Shown here one piece after another: positions 43,791-52,220 of a stretch of DNA of 57,670 nucleotides. How positions within the stretch are numbered: the stretch's first letter is position 1; every line of letters begins with the position of its first letter. The notes beneath the pieces are model-generated. The model was not told the origin of the DNA, did no database searches, and saw nothing but the letters and a program-made list of their open reading frames with translations. Origin of the DNA: JAIKWW01 sp052169645 (lineage in GTDB: Bacteria; Bacillota; Clostridia; Peptostreptococcales; Anaerovoracaceae). The position numbers and the translations under genes are program-made. The DNA lies in the NCBI GenBank assembly GCA_052169645.1, contig JBQNCA010000010.1, forward strand, positions 1 through 57,670. Direction: 5' to 3'.

Positions 43791-44900
43791 TTATTTATTG
43801 TAATCTTTAAGGGCTGCTATTATCTTTTCACAGGCATGTCCGTCTCCATAAGGATTTGCGGCATGTGCCATTTCATCATAAAAAGCTTTATCTTGCAATA
43901 ATTTAAAGGATAATTCCGCTATAGTCTTTCTTTCCACTCCTGCAAGCTTTACCGTCCCCGCACTCAACGCTTCAGGTCGCTCCGTCTCTTTTCTGACTAC
44001 AAGTACCGGTTTGCCCAGGGAAGGAGCCTCTTCCTGCATACCGCCCGAATCGGTTATGATAAAGTACGACTTCGCCATCAGATTTACAAAAGGCTGATAG
44101 CTTAACGGATCTATAAGATGAACGTTAGGTAAATCCTGCAATATGCGAGCTGCTGTTTCCCTGACCTTCGGATTCAAATGAACAGGATATACAACCTCCA
44201 CATCCTCAAAAGCTTCAGCTATATCACGTATTGCGGAAAATATATTTTCCATATTTTCGCCGAGATTTTCTCTGCGATGACATGTAACAGCTATTACTCT
44301 TTTATTTTCAAAATCTATAGATTTCAAAACTTCATCCGAAAATTCATACGGCAGACTGCTTACCTCAAGCAAAGCGTCCACGACGGTGTTTCCCGTAATT
44401 ACAATCTTATCCTCGGAAACACCTTCTCTCATCAGATTTTCCATATTTCTACGAGTCGGGGCAAAATGCACAGATGACAAATGTCCTGTGAGAACTCTGT
44501 TGACTTCCTCGGGAAACGGAGAGTACATATCATAGGTACGAAGTCCCGCTTCAACATGACCGACAGGAATATGATGATAAAAGGCTGACAAAGCCGCAGA
44601 AAAGGTTGTACTTGTATCCCCGTGCACAAGGACGATATCGGGCATTTCATTTTCCATTAATTCATCCAAGCCTGTCAGAACATTTGCTGTAATCATACTC
44701 AAAGTTTGCTGAGGTTTCATGATATCCAAATCATAATCAGGTATCAATTCAAATAATTCCAGCACCTGATCCAGCATTTCTCTATGCTGTGCCGTGACGA
44801 CAAGCACAGATTCAAAATACGGATCCGCATTTATTTTTTTGACAAGCGGAGCCATTTTTATCGCTTCGGGACGAGTTCCGAATACTGACATGACCTTCAT
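43791..44900 (-). CDS. wecB: UDP-N-acetylglucosamine 2-epimerase (non-hydrolysing)
   Basis: Interconverts UDP-GlcNAc and UDP-ManNAc, feeding the wall teichoic-acid linkage unit (MnaA role in Gram-positives). VFGTRPEAIKMAPLV is near the N-terminus, followed by LVHGDTSTTFSAAL, GHVEAGLRTYD, CHRRENLG and TDSGGMQEEAPSLGKP, all family markers. The ATG at 44900 is preferred because AAAGG is 8 bases upstream; the ATG at 44906 is too close to it. It lies 53 bases after the TagO-like gene. Confidence 0.96.
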   Translation of the reverse strand: MKVMSVFGTRPEAIKMAPLVKKINADPYFESVLVVTAQHREMLDQVLELFELIPDYDLDIMKPQQTLSMITANVLTGLDELMENEMPDIVLVHGDTSTTFSAALSAFYHHIPVGHVEAGLRTYDMYSPFPEEVNRVLTGHLSSVHFAPTRRNMENLMREGVSEDKIVITGNTVVDALLEVSSLPYEFSDEVLKSIDFENKRVIAVTCHRRENLGENMENIFSAIRDIAEAFEDVEVVYPVHLNPKVRETAARILQDLPNVHLIDPLSYQPFVNLMAKSYFIITDSGGMQEEAPSLGKPVLVVRKETERPEALSAGTVKLAGVERKTIAELSFKLLQDKAFYDEMAHAANPYGDGHACEKIIAALKDYNK

Positions 44901-44953
44901 AAGCATATCCTTTCCTTAAACATCACAATTTTAAAGCCATAGCTTACAGATTC

Positions 44954-46042
44954 TTATTCATTATCTTTATCTTTATCATTATTTGTATTTATCTCAGATT
45001 CATGTCCTGCCAAGCCCTCTCTCATTATTTCCTTTAAAGATGAATGATCCGCTATAAACACACAAACCAACAACATAGCTATTATAATCAGAACTACAGC
45101 TTCTATAATTATGCGTTCGACTATCAAAGCTGCAACCATTCCCATGATAGCACTTATGCTGTACATTATTAAAACCGTACGTCTTTGACCTATGCCCGTA
45201 GATAAAATTCTATGGTGCAGATGCCCCTTGTCAGCTTCCATTATAGGTGCCCCGTTGAGCCATCTCCTGACAATGGCAAATGCCGTATCGAATATAGGCA
45301 GTCCCAAAACCAAAAATGGAACTATAGTAGCTATAAGCGTTGCTCCTTTGGTAGAGCCGAGTATAGAAATTGCAGCTATCATAAAGCCCAAGAAGAGTGA
45401 ACCGCTGTCACCCATAAAAATCTTTGCCGGATGAAAATTGTACGGTAAAAATCCTAAAGCGCTTCCTGTTACAGCCAGCATTGCTATCGCGACTCCGTAT
45501 TGTCCGCTGAGAATCGCACAGTACGCTATGCTCGCAGATGCTATGCTCGCAACACCTGCCGCAAGTCCGTCCAGTCCGTCTATGAGATTCACAGTATTGG
45601 TTATTCCCACCACCCATAAGACGGTAATTATCAAGCCTACAGGCAAAGGGAAATATATGTATGTCGCTTCATTAAAAGGATTTCTTATAAAATCTATCCG
45701 TATTCCCCCTATGTAAATAATCGTAGCACAGGATATCTGCAATATGAATTTCAGCTTTGCCGGAATGCCCTTAATATCATCTATCACTCCTACTGCATAT
45801 ATCAGCGCACCTCCGAACATTATTACCGAAACTTTCGGATCTGAGCTGCTGAATACAGCCAATGCCGTTTCCGTACCACAAAACATCGCCATTCCGCCAA
45901 ATCGGGGCATAGCTTTTTTATGCATACGTCGGTTATCCTTAGGAATATCCATAGCCCCGATACGAGGTGCAAGTCTGATCGCGAGCGGTGTAAAGAAAAT
46001 TGTTACTGCAAACGCTGTCAATAATACAAATAAATATGTCAT
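44954..46042 (-). CDS. tagO: undecaprenyl-phosphate N-acetylglucosaminyl 1-phosphate transferase (TagO/WecA-like)
   Basis: A 362-residue, ten- to eleven-pass membrane enzyme of the MraY/WecA family. It moves GlcNAc-1-P from UDP-GlcNAc onto the C55 lipid, starting wall-polymer synthesis. IPKDNRRMHKKAMPRFGG, the catalytic NLIDGLDGLAAGV near 150, GDSGSLFLGFM near 213 and the GHLHHRIL loop near 272 mark it as TagO/WecA, not MraY. It is the first gene of the tagO-wecB-regulator run. Confidence 0.94.
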   Translation of the reverse strand: MTYLFVLLTAFAVTIFFTPLAIRLAPRIGAMDIPKDNRRMHKKAMPRFGGMAMFCGTETALAVFSSSDPKVSVIMFGGALIYAVGVIDDIKGIPAKLKFILQISCATIIYIGGIRIDFIRNPFNEATYIYFPLPVGLIITVLWVVGITNTVNLIDGLDGLAAGVASIASASIAYCAILSGQYGVAIAMLAVTGSALGFLPYNFHPAKIFMGDSGSLFLGFMIAAISILGSTKGATLIATIVPFLVLGLPIFDTAFAIVRRWLNGAPIMEADKGHLHHRILSTGIGQRRTVLIMYSISAIMGMVAALIVERIIIEAVVLIIIAMLLVCVFIADHSSLKEIMREGLAGHESEINTNNDKDKDNE

Positions 46043-46295
46043 AAAGAATCATTCCTCTTATAAATGACGGCTGCCCTTACCTTTTCAATTTAATTATCCG
46101 GTACGAAATAAAAAGCGCCGCATACTTCGTTTAAAAGCTGTTTAACCTTGTAATTTTAACATGTTTTAAAGCATTCAGTCAATTTTGAGCGAAGCATCTT
46201 ATTTTTTGTAATTTCATTTCTTAGCCTACAGATTAAAACCGATGAAATAATTGGATGCTGATATCATTTTCACTTAAAGCTGATTTCGTGATTTA

Positions 46296-46775
46296 TTACT
46301 TATCCTGCGACTTGTCCGGTAAAAGCTCTATATGAAGATCGGCTTCCTCCAGCATTTCAGCAGCAGCCTCATCGGGATATCCGTCTCTCACGACGATACG
46401 CTTCACCCCTGCGTTTATCAACATTTTCGCACATAATATACAAGGCTGATTCGTACAATAAAGTGTGCTGTTGTCTATGGAAACCCCCAAGTATGCCGCC
46501 TGAACTATGGCATTTTGCTCTGCATGTATGCCTCTGCAAAGCTCATGTCTTTCCCCTGAAGGAACTCCGAGCCGATCTCGCAGACAGCCTCTTTCAGCGC
46601 AATGCTCTATTCCGCTCGGGACTCCGTTGTATCCTGTGGCAAGAATCCGTTTATCCTTTACTATAACTGCGCCTACCTGACGTCTCAGACAGGTTGAACG
46701 TTTTTTTATAACCTCGGCTATTTCCATAAAATATTCATCCCAATCGGGTCTGTTTAAAAGCTTTTCATCATCCAT
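46296..46775 (-). CDS. comEB: deoxycytidylate deaminase (ComEB-like)
   Basis: A zinc deaminase that turns dCMP into dUMP. The zinc ligands are in HAEQNAIVQAAYLG near residue 94 and CTNQPCILCAKML near 124. RPDWDEYFMEIAEVIKKRSTC and GAVIVKDKRILATGYNGVP are standard for the family. The ATG at 46775 gives the usual N-terminus; an in-frame TTG at 46802 would add 9 residues, and neither has a strong ribosome site. No competence operon is nearby. Confidence 0.9.
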   Translation of the reverse strand: MDDEKLLNRPDWDEYFMEIAEVIKKRSTCLRRQVGAVIVKDKRILATGYNGVPSGIEHCAERGCLRDRLGVPSGERHELCRGIHAEQNAIVQAAYLGVSIDNSTLYCTNQPCILCAKMLINAGVKRIVVRDGYPDEAAAEMLEEADLHIELLPDKSQDK

Positions 46776-46802
46776 AGCAGTTTTGCCGTTTGCCTTTCTC
46801 AA

Positions 46803-47149
46803 TTCAGCATTTATGATCTGTTTATAATCTGTTACTCATATATTCACTCAACTGAAGTTGAACTTATGCAGTTTTCGAAATTAAGTATTTATAAATTTGT
46901 TGTTTCTATTGTATGCTTCGAATATTGCCTTTGAATTGTTATAATATAAACTATATTGTCTATTTGCGATTAACTTTTTTATCTTGCTTTTACCACGGTA
47001 AAAGTGTCGTAATTTTCTTTACAGCTTTCAAAAATTACGTCTCGTCGAAATACATCTGCTGCATATACATACTCTGCGGCGGAGCTGTTATTGCGATTAT
47101 CAAATATACTAAAGGTATCTTATATCGTTGCAGCGGAATTCGCACCGCC
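46803..47149. other. spacer downstream of truA
   Basis: About 350 bases. It holds the truA-tail copy (46961-47089) and possibly the promoter of the dCMP deaminase. I see no other gene or clear terminator. Confidence 0.4.
46961..47089 (-). pseudogene. duplicated, decayed copy of the truA 3' tail
   Basis: Positions 46961-47089 match 47150-47276, the end of truA plus its 3' flank. Shared parts include the coding run for TAPPQ(S/G)xYMQQ(M/V)YFDE and the downstream AAAGTTAATCGCAAATA. The copy has an early stop and many changes, so it is an old tandem duplication of about 188 bp. Confidence 0.75.
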
Positions 47150-47171
47150 TATTTGCGATTAACTTTCTACG

Positions 47172-48074
47172 CTAACTCCAACACGGTAAAATTTTCGGAG
47201 TTCTCTTTGCACCTTCTAAAAGCTCCGCCTCGTCGAAATACACCTGCTGCATATACAGACCCTGTGGCGGAGCTGTATGTCCTGCAAGCTGTCTGTCGCA
47301 GCCTGCCATTATCCCCGGTACCGCCTCCGGAGCGATACGCCCCAACCCGATATCTACCAAAGTTCCTACCATTATACGTACCATATTGTACAAAAAACCG
47401 TCGCCCGTAACAGAAACGGCGATATCACAAAAAGGCGTATCGCTTTTACCTCCACAAGCAGGCTGCCCTTCGAAGGCGCCGCTCGCAACGCTCGTAAGCG
47501 GCGCTGCATGCATACAATCAAAGGCAGCAATCTGCACACCGTAGACGGTGCGGATCGTTGAACTTTGAGGCGTTCCGCCGGCCGCCATGAATGACGCAAA
47601 GTCGTGCTTGCCCTTGAAGTGTGCGATTGCTGCCTTCATCGCATTAAAATTCAGTTCTTTTTTTACATTGTATCTGTAATTTCTCAAAAACACAGGCATT
47701 TGTACACTGTTTCGTATCATGTAAGTATAAGTTTTACCTTTTGCATCAAATCTTGCATGAAAATTTTCAGGAACCTCGCAGGCATTTACTATCCGCACAT
47801 CGCCACCTTTAAATCTGCTGTACGCCAGCATATCGTTGGCAGCCTTGGCTAAATTATTGACCGGTATATTGAAATCACCGCTGAAGCTCGCCATTTGCCC
47901 TATAGCGTGAACTCCGGAATCCGTTCTCCCCGTACCCTCGACACTTATATTGCAGCGGCACAGCTCCGATAAAATTCTTTCCAATTCACCCTGAACGGTT
48001 CTATGTCCCGGTTGCTTTGCCCAGCCTGAAAATTCGCTTCCGTCATATTCTATCTTTAAAAGAACGTTTTTCAT
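47172..48074 (-). CDS. truA: tRNA pseudouridine(38-40) synthase TruA
   Basis: Modifies the anticodon stem of many tRNAs. The catalytic Asp is D52 in GRTDSGVHA. KTYTYMIRN near 110 and FLYNMVRIMVGTLVDIG near 230 follow the family. A Cys/Gly-rich insertion (about 185-215) carries a perfect palindrome in the DNA (47476-47504). The C-terminus runs about 20 residues past the usual end, and the region is duplicated downstream. At 300 residues it is longer than the usual 245-260. Confidence 0.95.
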   Translation of the reverse strand: MKNVLLKIEYDGSEFSGWAKQPGHRTVQGELERILSELCRCNISVEGTGRTDSGVHAIGQMASFSGDFNIPVNNLAKAANDMLAYSRFKGGDVRIVNACEVPENFHARFDAKGKTYTYMIRNSVQMPVFLRNYRYNVKKELNFNAMKAAIAHFKGKHDFASFMAAGGTPQSSTIRTVYGVQIAAFDCMHAAPLTSVASGAFEGQPACGGKSDTPFCDIAVSVTGDGFLYNMVRIMVGTLVDIGLGRIAPEAVPGIMAGCDRQLAGHTAPPQGLYMQQVYFDEAELLEGAKRTPKILPCWS

Positions 48075-48162
48075 ATTATATCATGCCTACTATCTATATA
48101 AAGTCATAACCTTTTAAACAAGCTTGAGTATACAGTTTTAAGATACTGCGTACGGTTTTAGC

Positions 48163-48957
48163 CTATTGTTTTAGAATGTACATGTGATTAAGCGGTCCTC
48201 GTCCCTTGCCTAAATCAAGCCCTGCTCTTATAGCTCCTGCAACAAAGCCTTTGGCTTCTCTCGCACTTTCTTCGATAGAAAAACCTTTTGCCAAACCGCA
48301 GGCGATAGCGGATGATAAGGTGCAGCCCGTTCCGTGTGTATTGGGATTATCTATATGTTCACCTTCAATCCATATTTTTTTACCATCTGCAAAATACAAC
48401 AGATCATCTGCCGAAGCCTGCATATGACCTCCTTTTAACATGATCGCACATTTAAGCTCATTCTCAGTCATAATTTCATGCGCCGCTTTTTCCATATCAT
48501 CTTTACTTTCAATTTTTACTCCGCTCAAAATCTCAGCCTCTCTGATATTAGGCGTTATTATCGAAGCTAAAGGCATCAGCTTGTCCGTCAGAATTTCCAC
48601 CGAAGAATCCTTCAAAAGCTTTCCTCCGCTTGTCGCTACCATAACAGGATCCAACACTATATTATAAGCTTCATATTCGATCAGCTTTTCCGCAATTACT
48701 TCTATTATGGAAATATCAGAAACCATGCCTATTTTGACTGCATCCGGACGAATGTCCTTAAAAACGCAATCTATCTGCTGCGCCACAAAATCACGGTTCA
48801 AATCCTGAACGGCATACACTCCACACGTATTCTGAGCTGTAAGCGCTGTTATGACGCTCATGGCATACATATTATGAACAGTAACAGTCTTTATATCCGC
48901 TTGGATTCCCGCTCCTCCCGACGAATCGGAACCTGCTATTGTAAGAACTTTTTTCAT
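48163..48957 (-). CDS. thiD: hydroxymethylpyrimidine (phosphate) kinase
   Basis: Phosphorylates HMP and HMP-P for thiamin synthesis. TIAGSDSSGGAGIQADIKT at residues 5-23, DPVMVATSGGKLL near 105-117, TPNIREAEIL near 138 and NTHGTGCTLSSAIACGLAKG near 208 match ThiD, a ribokinase-fold kinase of 264 residues. A pyridoxal-kinase side activity is possible. The ATG at 48957 has AAAGGTGAG 8 bases upstream; the GTG at 48966 overlaps that site. It is divergent from thiE. Confidence 0.95.
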   Translation of the reverse strand: MKKVLTIAGSDSSGGAGIQADIKTVTVHNMYAMSVITALTAQNTCGVYAVQDLNRDFVAQQIDCVFKDIRPDAVKIGMVSDISIIEVIAEKLIEYEAYNIVLDPVMVATSGGKLLKDSSVEILTDKLMPLASIITPNIREAEILSGVKIESKDDMEKAAHEIMTENELKCAIMLKGGHMQASADDLLYFADGKKIWIEGEHIDNPNTHGTGCTLSSAIACGLAKGFSIEESAREAKGFVAGAIRAGLDLGKGRGPLNHMYILKQ

Positions 48958-49032
48958 TGCCGACACTCACCTTTCATATATTTTCCGCTTTTTTACAATA
49001 ATATCATGGATTCAATTCGATGTCATTGAATG

Positions 49033-49061
49033 TTGAGCTTCCTCGTGAATAATGATACAGT
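49033..49061 (+). promoter_or_regulatory. possible promoter for thiE-HAD
   Basis: TTGAGC near 49033 and TACAGT about 17 bases further on are a fair sigma-A match ahead of the thiE start at 49100. No TPP riboswitch is seen in this leader, unlike cytX. Confidence 0.35.
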
Positions 49062-49099
49062 ATTATTTATATTTCATTAACTTTTTAGAGAGGTTTCAT

Positions 49100-49759
49100 A
49101 TGTCAATCGATAAAGATAAGCTTTTTTTATACGCTGTGACCGGTACCGGAGATTTATCAAAGCACAAACCGGCTATTACACTTCCGGAGGCTGTATCTGC
49201 AGCCTGTTGTGGAGGCGCAACCATGATACAATTCAGAGACAAAACGCTGTCCGACGAAAACTTCCTTGAAACAGCTTTACAGCTTCGAGAAATCACCTGT
49301 TCATACGGAATTCCGCTTATAATAAACGACAGAGCTGAAATAGTGATTCACTGCAATGCCGACGGTTTGCATATAGGTCAAAATGACATTTCTCCTGAAG
49401 AGGCTCGACAAATAATAGGTAATGATAAAATTCTCGGAGTTTCAGCTCGTACGGTTGATCAGGCAAAAGCTGCCGCAGATGCAGGCGCCGACTATTTGGG
49501 AGTAGGTGATATATTCGGAAGCTCCAGCAAAAATGATGCCCAAAGGGTTTCATATGATATAATGAATCAAATATGCGGTGCTGTAAACATACCTGTAGTT
49601 GCCATAGGCGGAATCACTCTTGAACGTATCCCCTCTCTAAAAGGCTGCAGTATAGCCGGAATTGCGACAATTTCAGCAATATTTTCTGCAAAGGATATCT
49701 GCAAGGCAACAGCTGAATTAAAAAAATCATTACTTGAAATCATTGATATTCAAGCTTAA
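49100..49759 (+). CDS. thiE: thiamin phosphate synthase
   Basis: Joins HMP-PP with thiazole phosphate to give thiamin phosphate. ThiE barrel markers: ATMIQFRDK near 35-43, LIINDRAEI near 71 with DGLHIGQNDISPEEAR, LGVSARTV near 113, ADYLGVGDIFGSSSKNDA near 130, and VVAIGGITLE near 170. The ATG at 49100 with AGAGAGG is preferred over 49052. The next gene, a HAD hydrolase, starts 35 bases downstream and is probably co-transcribed. Confidence 0.94.
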   Translation: MSIDKDKLFLYAVTGTGDLSKHKPAITLPEAVSAACCGGATMIQFRDKTLSDENFLETALQLREITCSYGIPLIINDRAEIVIHCNADGLHIGQNDISPEEARQIIGNDKILGVSARTVDQAKAAADAGADYLGVGDIFGSSSKNDAQRVSYDIMNQICGAVNIPVVAIGGITLERIPSLKGCSIAGIATISAIFSAKDICKATAELKKSLLEIIDIQA

Positions 49760-49794
49760 TCGTTAATATATAATAGACAATTAGGAGGATTTCC

Positions 49795-50466
49795 ATGACT
49801 GTAAAAGGAGCTATATTCGACTTGGACGGAACGCTTTTTGATTCCATGAAAATGTGGCGTACTCTCGCCAGCAGATATATAAAATCTCTTGGCAAGAATC
49901 CGGCTCCCGATGTTGACAGATATATTTTCAACATGTCCATAGAAGAAGGCGTACACCATTTGAAAGAAGAATATGATATAGACGGTACTCCTGAAACCCT
50001 GCAGCGTGAGCTTCTGAAAATCGCTCATGATTTTTACATGACCGATATAGAATATAAACCCGGTGCCGAGGAGCTTCTCAAAGAACTCAAAGCTGACGGC
50101 ATCCCTATGTGTATAGCTACCGCAACGGATAGAGAAGTGATAGAGCCTGCTTTAAAAAAAATCGGCTGTCTCGATTACTTTGACGGTATGTTTACATGTT
50201 CTGAGGTTAATGCCGGTAAGCGTGAATCTGTAATATACGATGCGTCTTTAGAATTGCTCGGGACTCCGAAGGCGGAAACTTTGGTATTTGAAGATCACTT
50301 CTATGCTGCACAGACGGCTCACAATGCCGGATATCCCGTAATAGGAATTTATGAAAAATATTCTACCCATGAAGGCGAAGATCTTCATACTGTTTGTGAT
50401 TTTTACCTTGACTCATACGCAAATTGGCCCGGGCTTGACGAGGTCGCAAAAATTTTAAAGCTGTAA
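49795..50466 (+). CDS. HAD family phosphatase, thiE-linked
   Basis: A 223-residue beta-phosphoglucomutase-type HAD hydrolase. Motif I is IFDLDGTLFDSMKMW at residues 7-21, motif II CIATATDREV near 104-113, and motif IV FEDHFYAAQTAHNAG near 161-175. A helical cap lies between motifs I and II. Its position right after thiE suggests it might act on a thiamin-related phosphate, but sequence alone cannot say. AGGAGG precedes the ATG. Confidence 0.88.
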   Translation: MTVKGAIFDLDGTLFDSMKMWRTLASRYIKSLGKNPAPDVDRYIFNMSIEEGVHHLKEEYDIDGTPETLQRELLKIAHDFYMTDIEYKPGAEELLKELKADGIPMCIATATDREVIEPALKKIGCLDYFDGMFTCSEVNAGKRESVIYDASLELLGTPKAETLVFEDHFYAAQTAHNAGYPVIGIYEKYSTHEGEDLHTVCDFYLDSYANWPGLDEVAKILKL

Positions 50467-50528
50467 TAGATTTACCCCTATGCCTATGATGCAAGATACT
50501 CTCAATTTTATCTTCGTGTGCAAGGCTG

Positions 50529-50556
50529 TGATTTCTTTATTAAGAAATCTTTATAT
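50529..50556 (+). terminator. terminator after the thiE-HAD operon
   Basis: GATTTCTT (50530-50537) pairs with AAGAAATC (50542-50549), followed by TTTATAT. Confidence 0.65.
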
Positions 50557-50590
50557 AACCATGTAGAGAATGATGAAATACATCTTGGAT

Positions 50591-51781
50591 TCATCTCTTC
50601 AGCTTATTTTCCGTCATTCCGCATATAATACAAATTATCACAAGCAATATTATTACAGGAATTGTATTTCCTATCGGAGTTTCTATACTCATAGAGTATC
50701 TGTATAATACAAAACCGATTATCCATATGACGGCATTTTTCACATTTATAGGAGTTTCAAAACTGTCCTTTCTTAAAATAAAGTAATCTGTAATTAAGAT
50801 AGCAACCATAGGTGCAAAAATCGAACCTATCAAATACAGGAAGCCTTCGATGCTTCCAAGCGGAGCAAATACGGCTACCAATGTTCCTATAATAGTGACT
50901 GCTGAAGCTGCGAGCTTTTCATTTAATTTGTTTTCTATCGACATCATACTTACACCCGCCGAATATGCATCTAAGAATGTAGTCGTAATAGTAGATAAAA
51001 TTACTATAAGAAGCCCTGCTGTTCCGAAACCCGCTGCAAGCAAAATTCCCGGAATATCTCCTGCCCCTGTCAATATAGCTGCACCCGTTCCTATCACAAA
51101 CATCCAACAGCTCCCTGCAAAGTACACTGCTGAACTCACTGCTGCAGAGCCTTTTACACTTTTCGCCCTGCCGGTATAATCGGATATCAGCGGCAGCCAT
51201 GACAACGGCATTGCTGCCGACAGTTCAACAGCCGTCCCGAATGAAATTGAACTCTCAACATGTGATACATTTAAAATCGATATATCCGGCTTAAACAGCT
51301 TAATACTTAGTAAAAGCGTGAGTATAAATAGAGAAAACATTACAACTATATTCAGTTTTGTAATGTTGCTTATACCGAACAATATCCAGCACAAAATCAA
51401 AATTCCTATGATTGCCGCCCAAATGCCGTAGTTTCCGGACAGGTTTCTACCCGCTGCCGCCGCCGCAGCCGCTCCCTGCCCTGTCATTACGGCAGTCCAG
51501 CCTACAAGCTGAAGTACATTCATTCCAGCAAAGAAAATTGACCCATATCTTCCGAAGGATTTTCTTACTGTTTCCATTGCACTCAACCCGGTTTCCTCAC
51601 CGATTCTGCCTGCCATGTACATCAATAAACAACCGATTAAATGCCCTATGCATATAGCTGCCGTTCCTTTTGCAAATCCGAGAGGTGCTATTGCCGTACC
51701 TGTCAAAATTTCAGCTATTGACACCGAAGCTCCGAACCACAGTGCTCCGTTTTTAATTAAAATAGATTTCCTGTTTTCCAT
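50591..51781 (-). CDS. cytX: CytX-type hydroxymethylpyrimidine transporter (NCS1 family)
   Basis: A 396-residue, twelve-helix transporter of the cytosine/purine/thiamin (NCS1) family. The N-terminal WFGASVSIAEILTGTAIAPLG and the YTGRAKSVKGS and FAPLGSIEGFLYLIGSIFAP segments are typical. The TPP riboswitch upstream identifies it as a thiamin-precursor importer, CytX, taking up HMP. With thiD and thiE it forms a salvage route. AAAGGAG precedes the ATG, just past the riboswitch terminator. Confidence 0.9.
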   Translation of the reverse strand: MENRKSILIKNGALWFGASVSIAEILTGTAIAPLGFAKGTAAICIGHLIGCLLMYMAGRIGEETGLSAMETVRKSFGRYGSIFFAGMNVLQLVGWTAVMTGQGAAAAAAAGRNLSGNYGIWAAIIGILILCWILFGISNITKLNIVVMFSLFILTLLLSIKLFKPDISILNVSHVESSISFGTAVELSAAMPLSWLPLISDYTGRAKSVKGSAAVSSAVYFAGSCWMFVIGTGAAILTGAGDIPGILLAAGFGTAGLLIVILSTITTTFLDAYSAGVSMMSIENKLNEKLAASAVTIIGTLVAVFAPLGSIEGFLYLIGSIFAPMVAILITDYFILRKDSFETPINVKNAVIWIIGFVLYRYSMSIETPIGNTIPVIILLVIICIICGMTENKLKR

Positions 51782-51814
51782 AAAATCTCCTTTGAATGAG
51801 CCAAAATCGTATCG

Positions 51815-51844
51815 AATAAAAAAGACCGTCCGATAAAGACAGTC
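51815..51844 (-). terminator. riboswitch terminator before cytX
   Basis: GACTGTC and GACGGTC pair on the minus strand around a 7-base loop, followed by TTTTTT. Placed between the TPP aptamer and the cytX start, it is the likely transcription-stop expression platform. Confidence 0.75.
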
Positions 51845-51863
51845 ATAGAATCTCGATCGATCT

Positions 51864-51972
51864 TTCTCCCTACGTTGGCATTATCCATATCAGGTGTGGA
51901 TGCAAACCCGATCAGCCTGCATCCGGGGTCGGTACTTATGTCCCTCTCAGCCTAAACCGGCTCCCCCGACTA
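51864..51972 (-). promoter_or_regulatory. TPP riboswitch (THI element)
   Basis: Read on the minus strand, the aptamer holds the conserved GGCTGAGAGGG and, near its 3' end, CTGATATGGATAATGCC and ACGTAGGGAG. These match both halves of the TPP-binding core, with a variable P3a stem-loop (GGATGCAGG...TTTGCATCC) between. TPP binding should favour the downstream terminator and switch off cytX. Confidence 0.95.
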
Positions 51973-51982
51973 TTCAGTTTAA

Positions 51983-52010
51983 TTTATATATAAAAATATA
52001 CATAATTCAA
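51983..52010 (-). promoter_or_regulatory. promoter of the TPP riboswitch-cytX unit
   Basis: On the minus strand TTGAAT (52010-52005) and TATAAA (51988-51983) are 16 bases apart and start transcription just before the aptamer. Confidence 0.5.
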
Positions 52011-52011
52011 T

Positions 52012-52023
52012 TGAGACGTCTCA
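52012..52023. other. perfect 12-bp palindrome upstream of the cytX promoter
   Basis: TGAGACGTCTCA lies directly upstream of the -35 box. It may be an operator for an unknown regulator. The rest of 52024-52220 is AT-rich and holds nothing I can name. Confidence 0.35.
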
Positions 52024-52220
52024 CATTTAAATTAATAATTTTTCTAAAAACGAAATTTCTCAACTAAATTATACTATATCATTTATATGTCGCACGCTCA
52101 ATAGAAATTTTATAGCTTGAATTACTCCCCGAATTGTAAGTTTAAGTGTCACACCTTTTTATTAAGATTTTTGTCTATGTAATTTCTATCCATATATCGT
52201 TAGCAGTTCTATAACGTTAT

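Noticed and set aside
46913..47410. 165-codon plus-strand frame
   Set aside because: It runs antisense to truA and its decayed tail copy, with no start signals.
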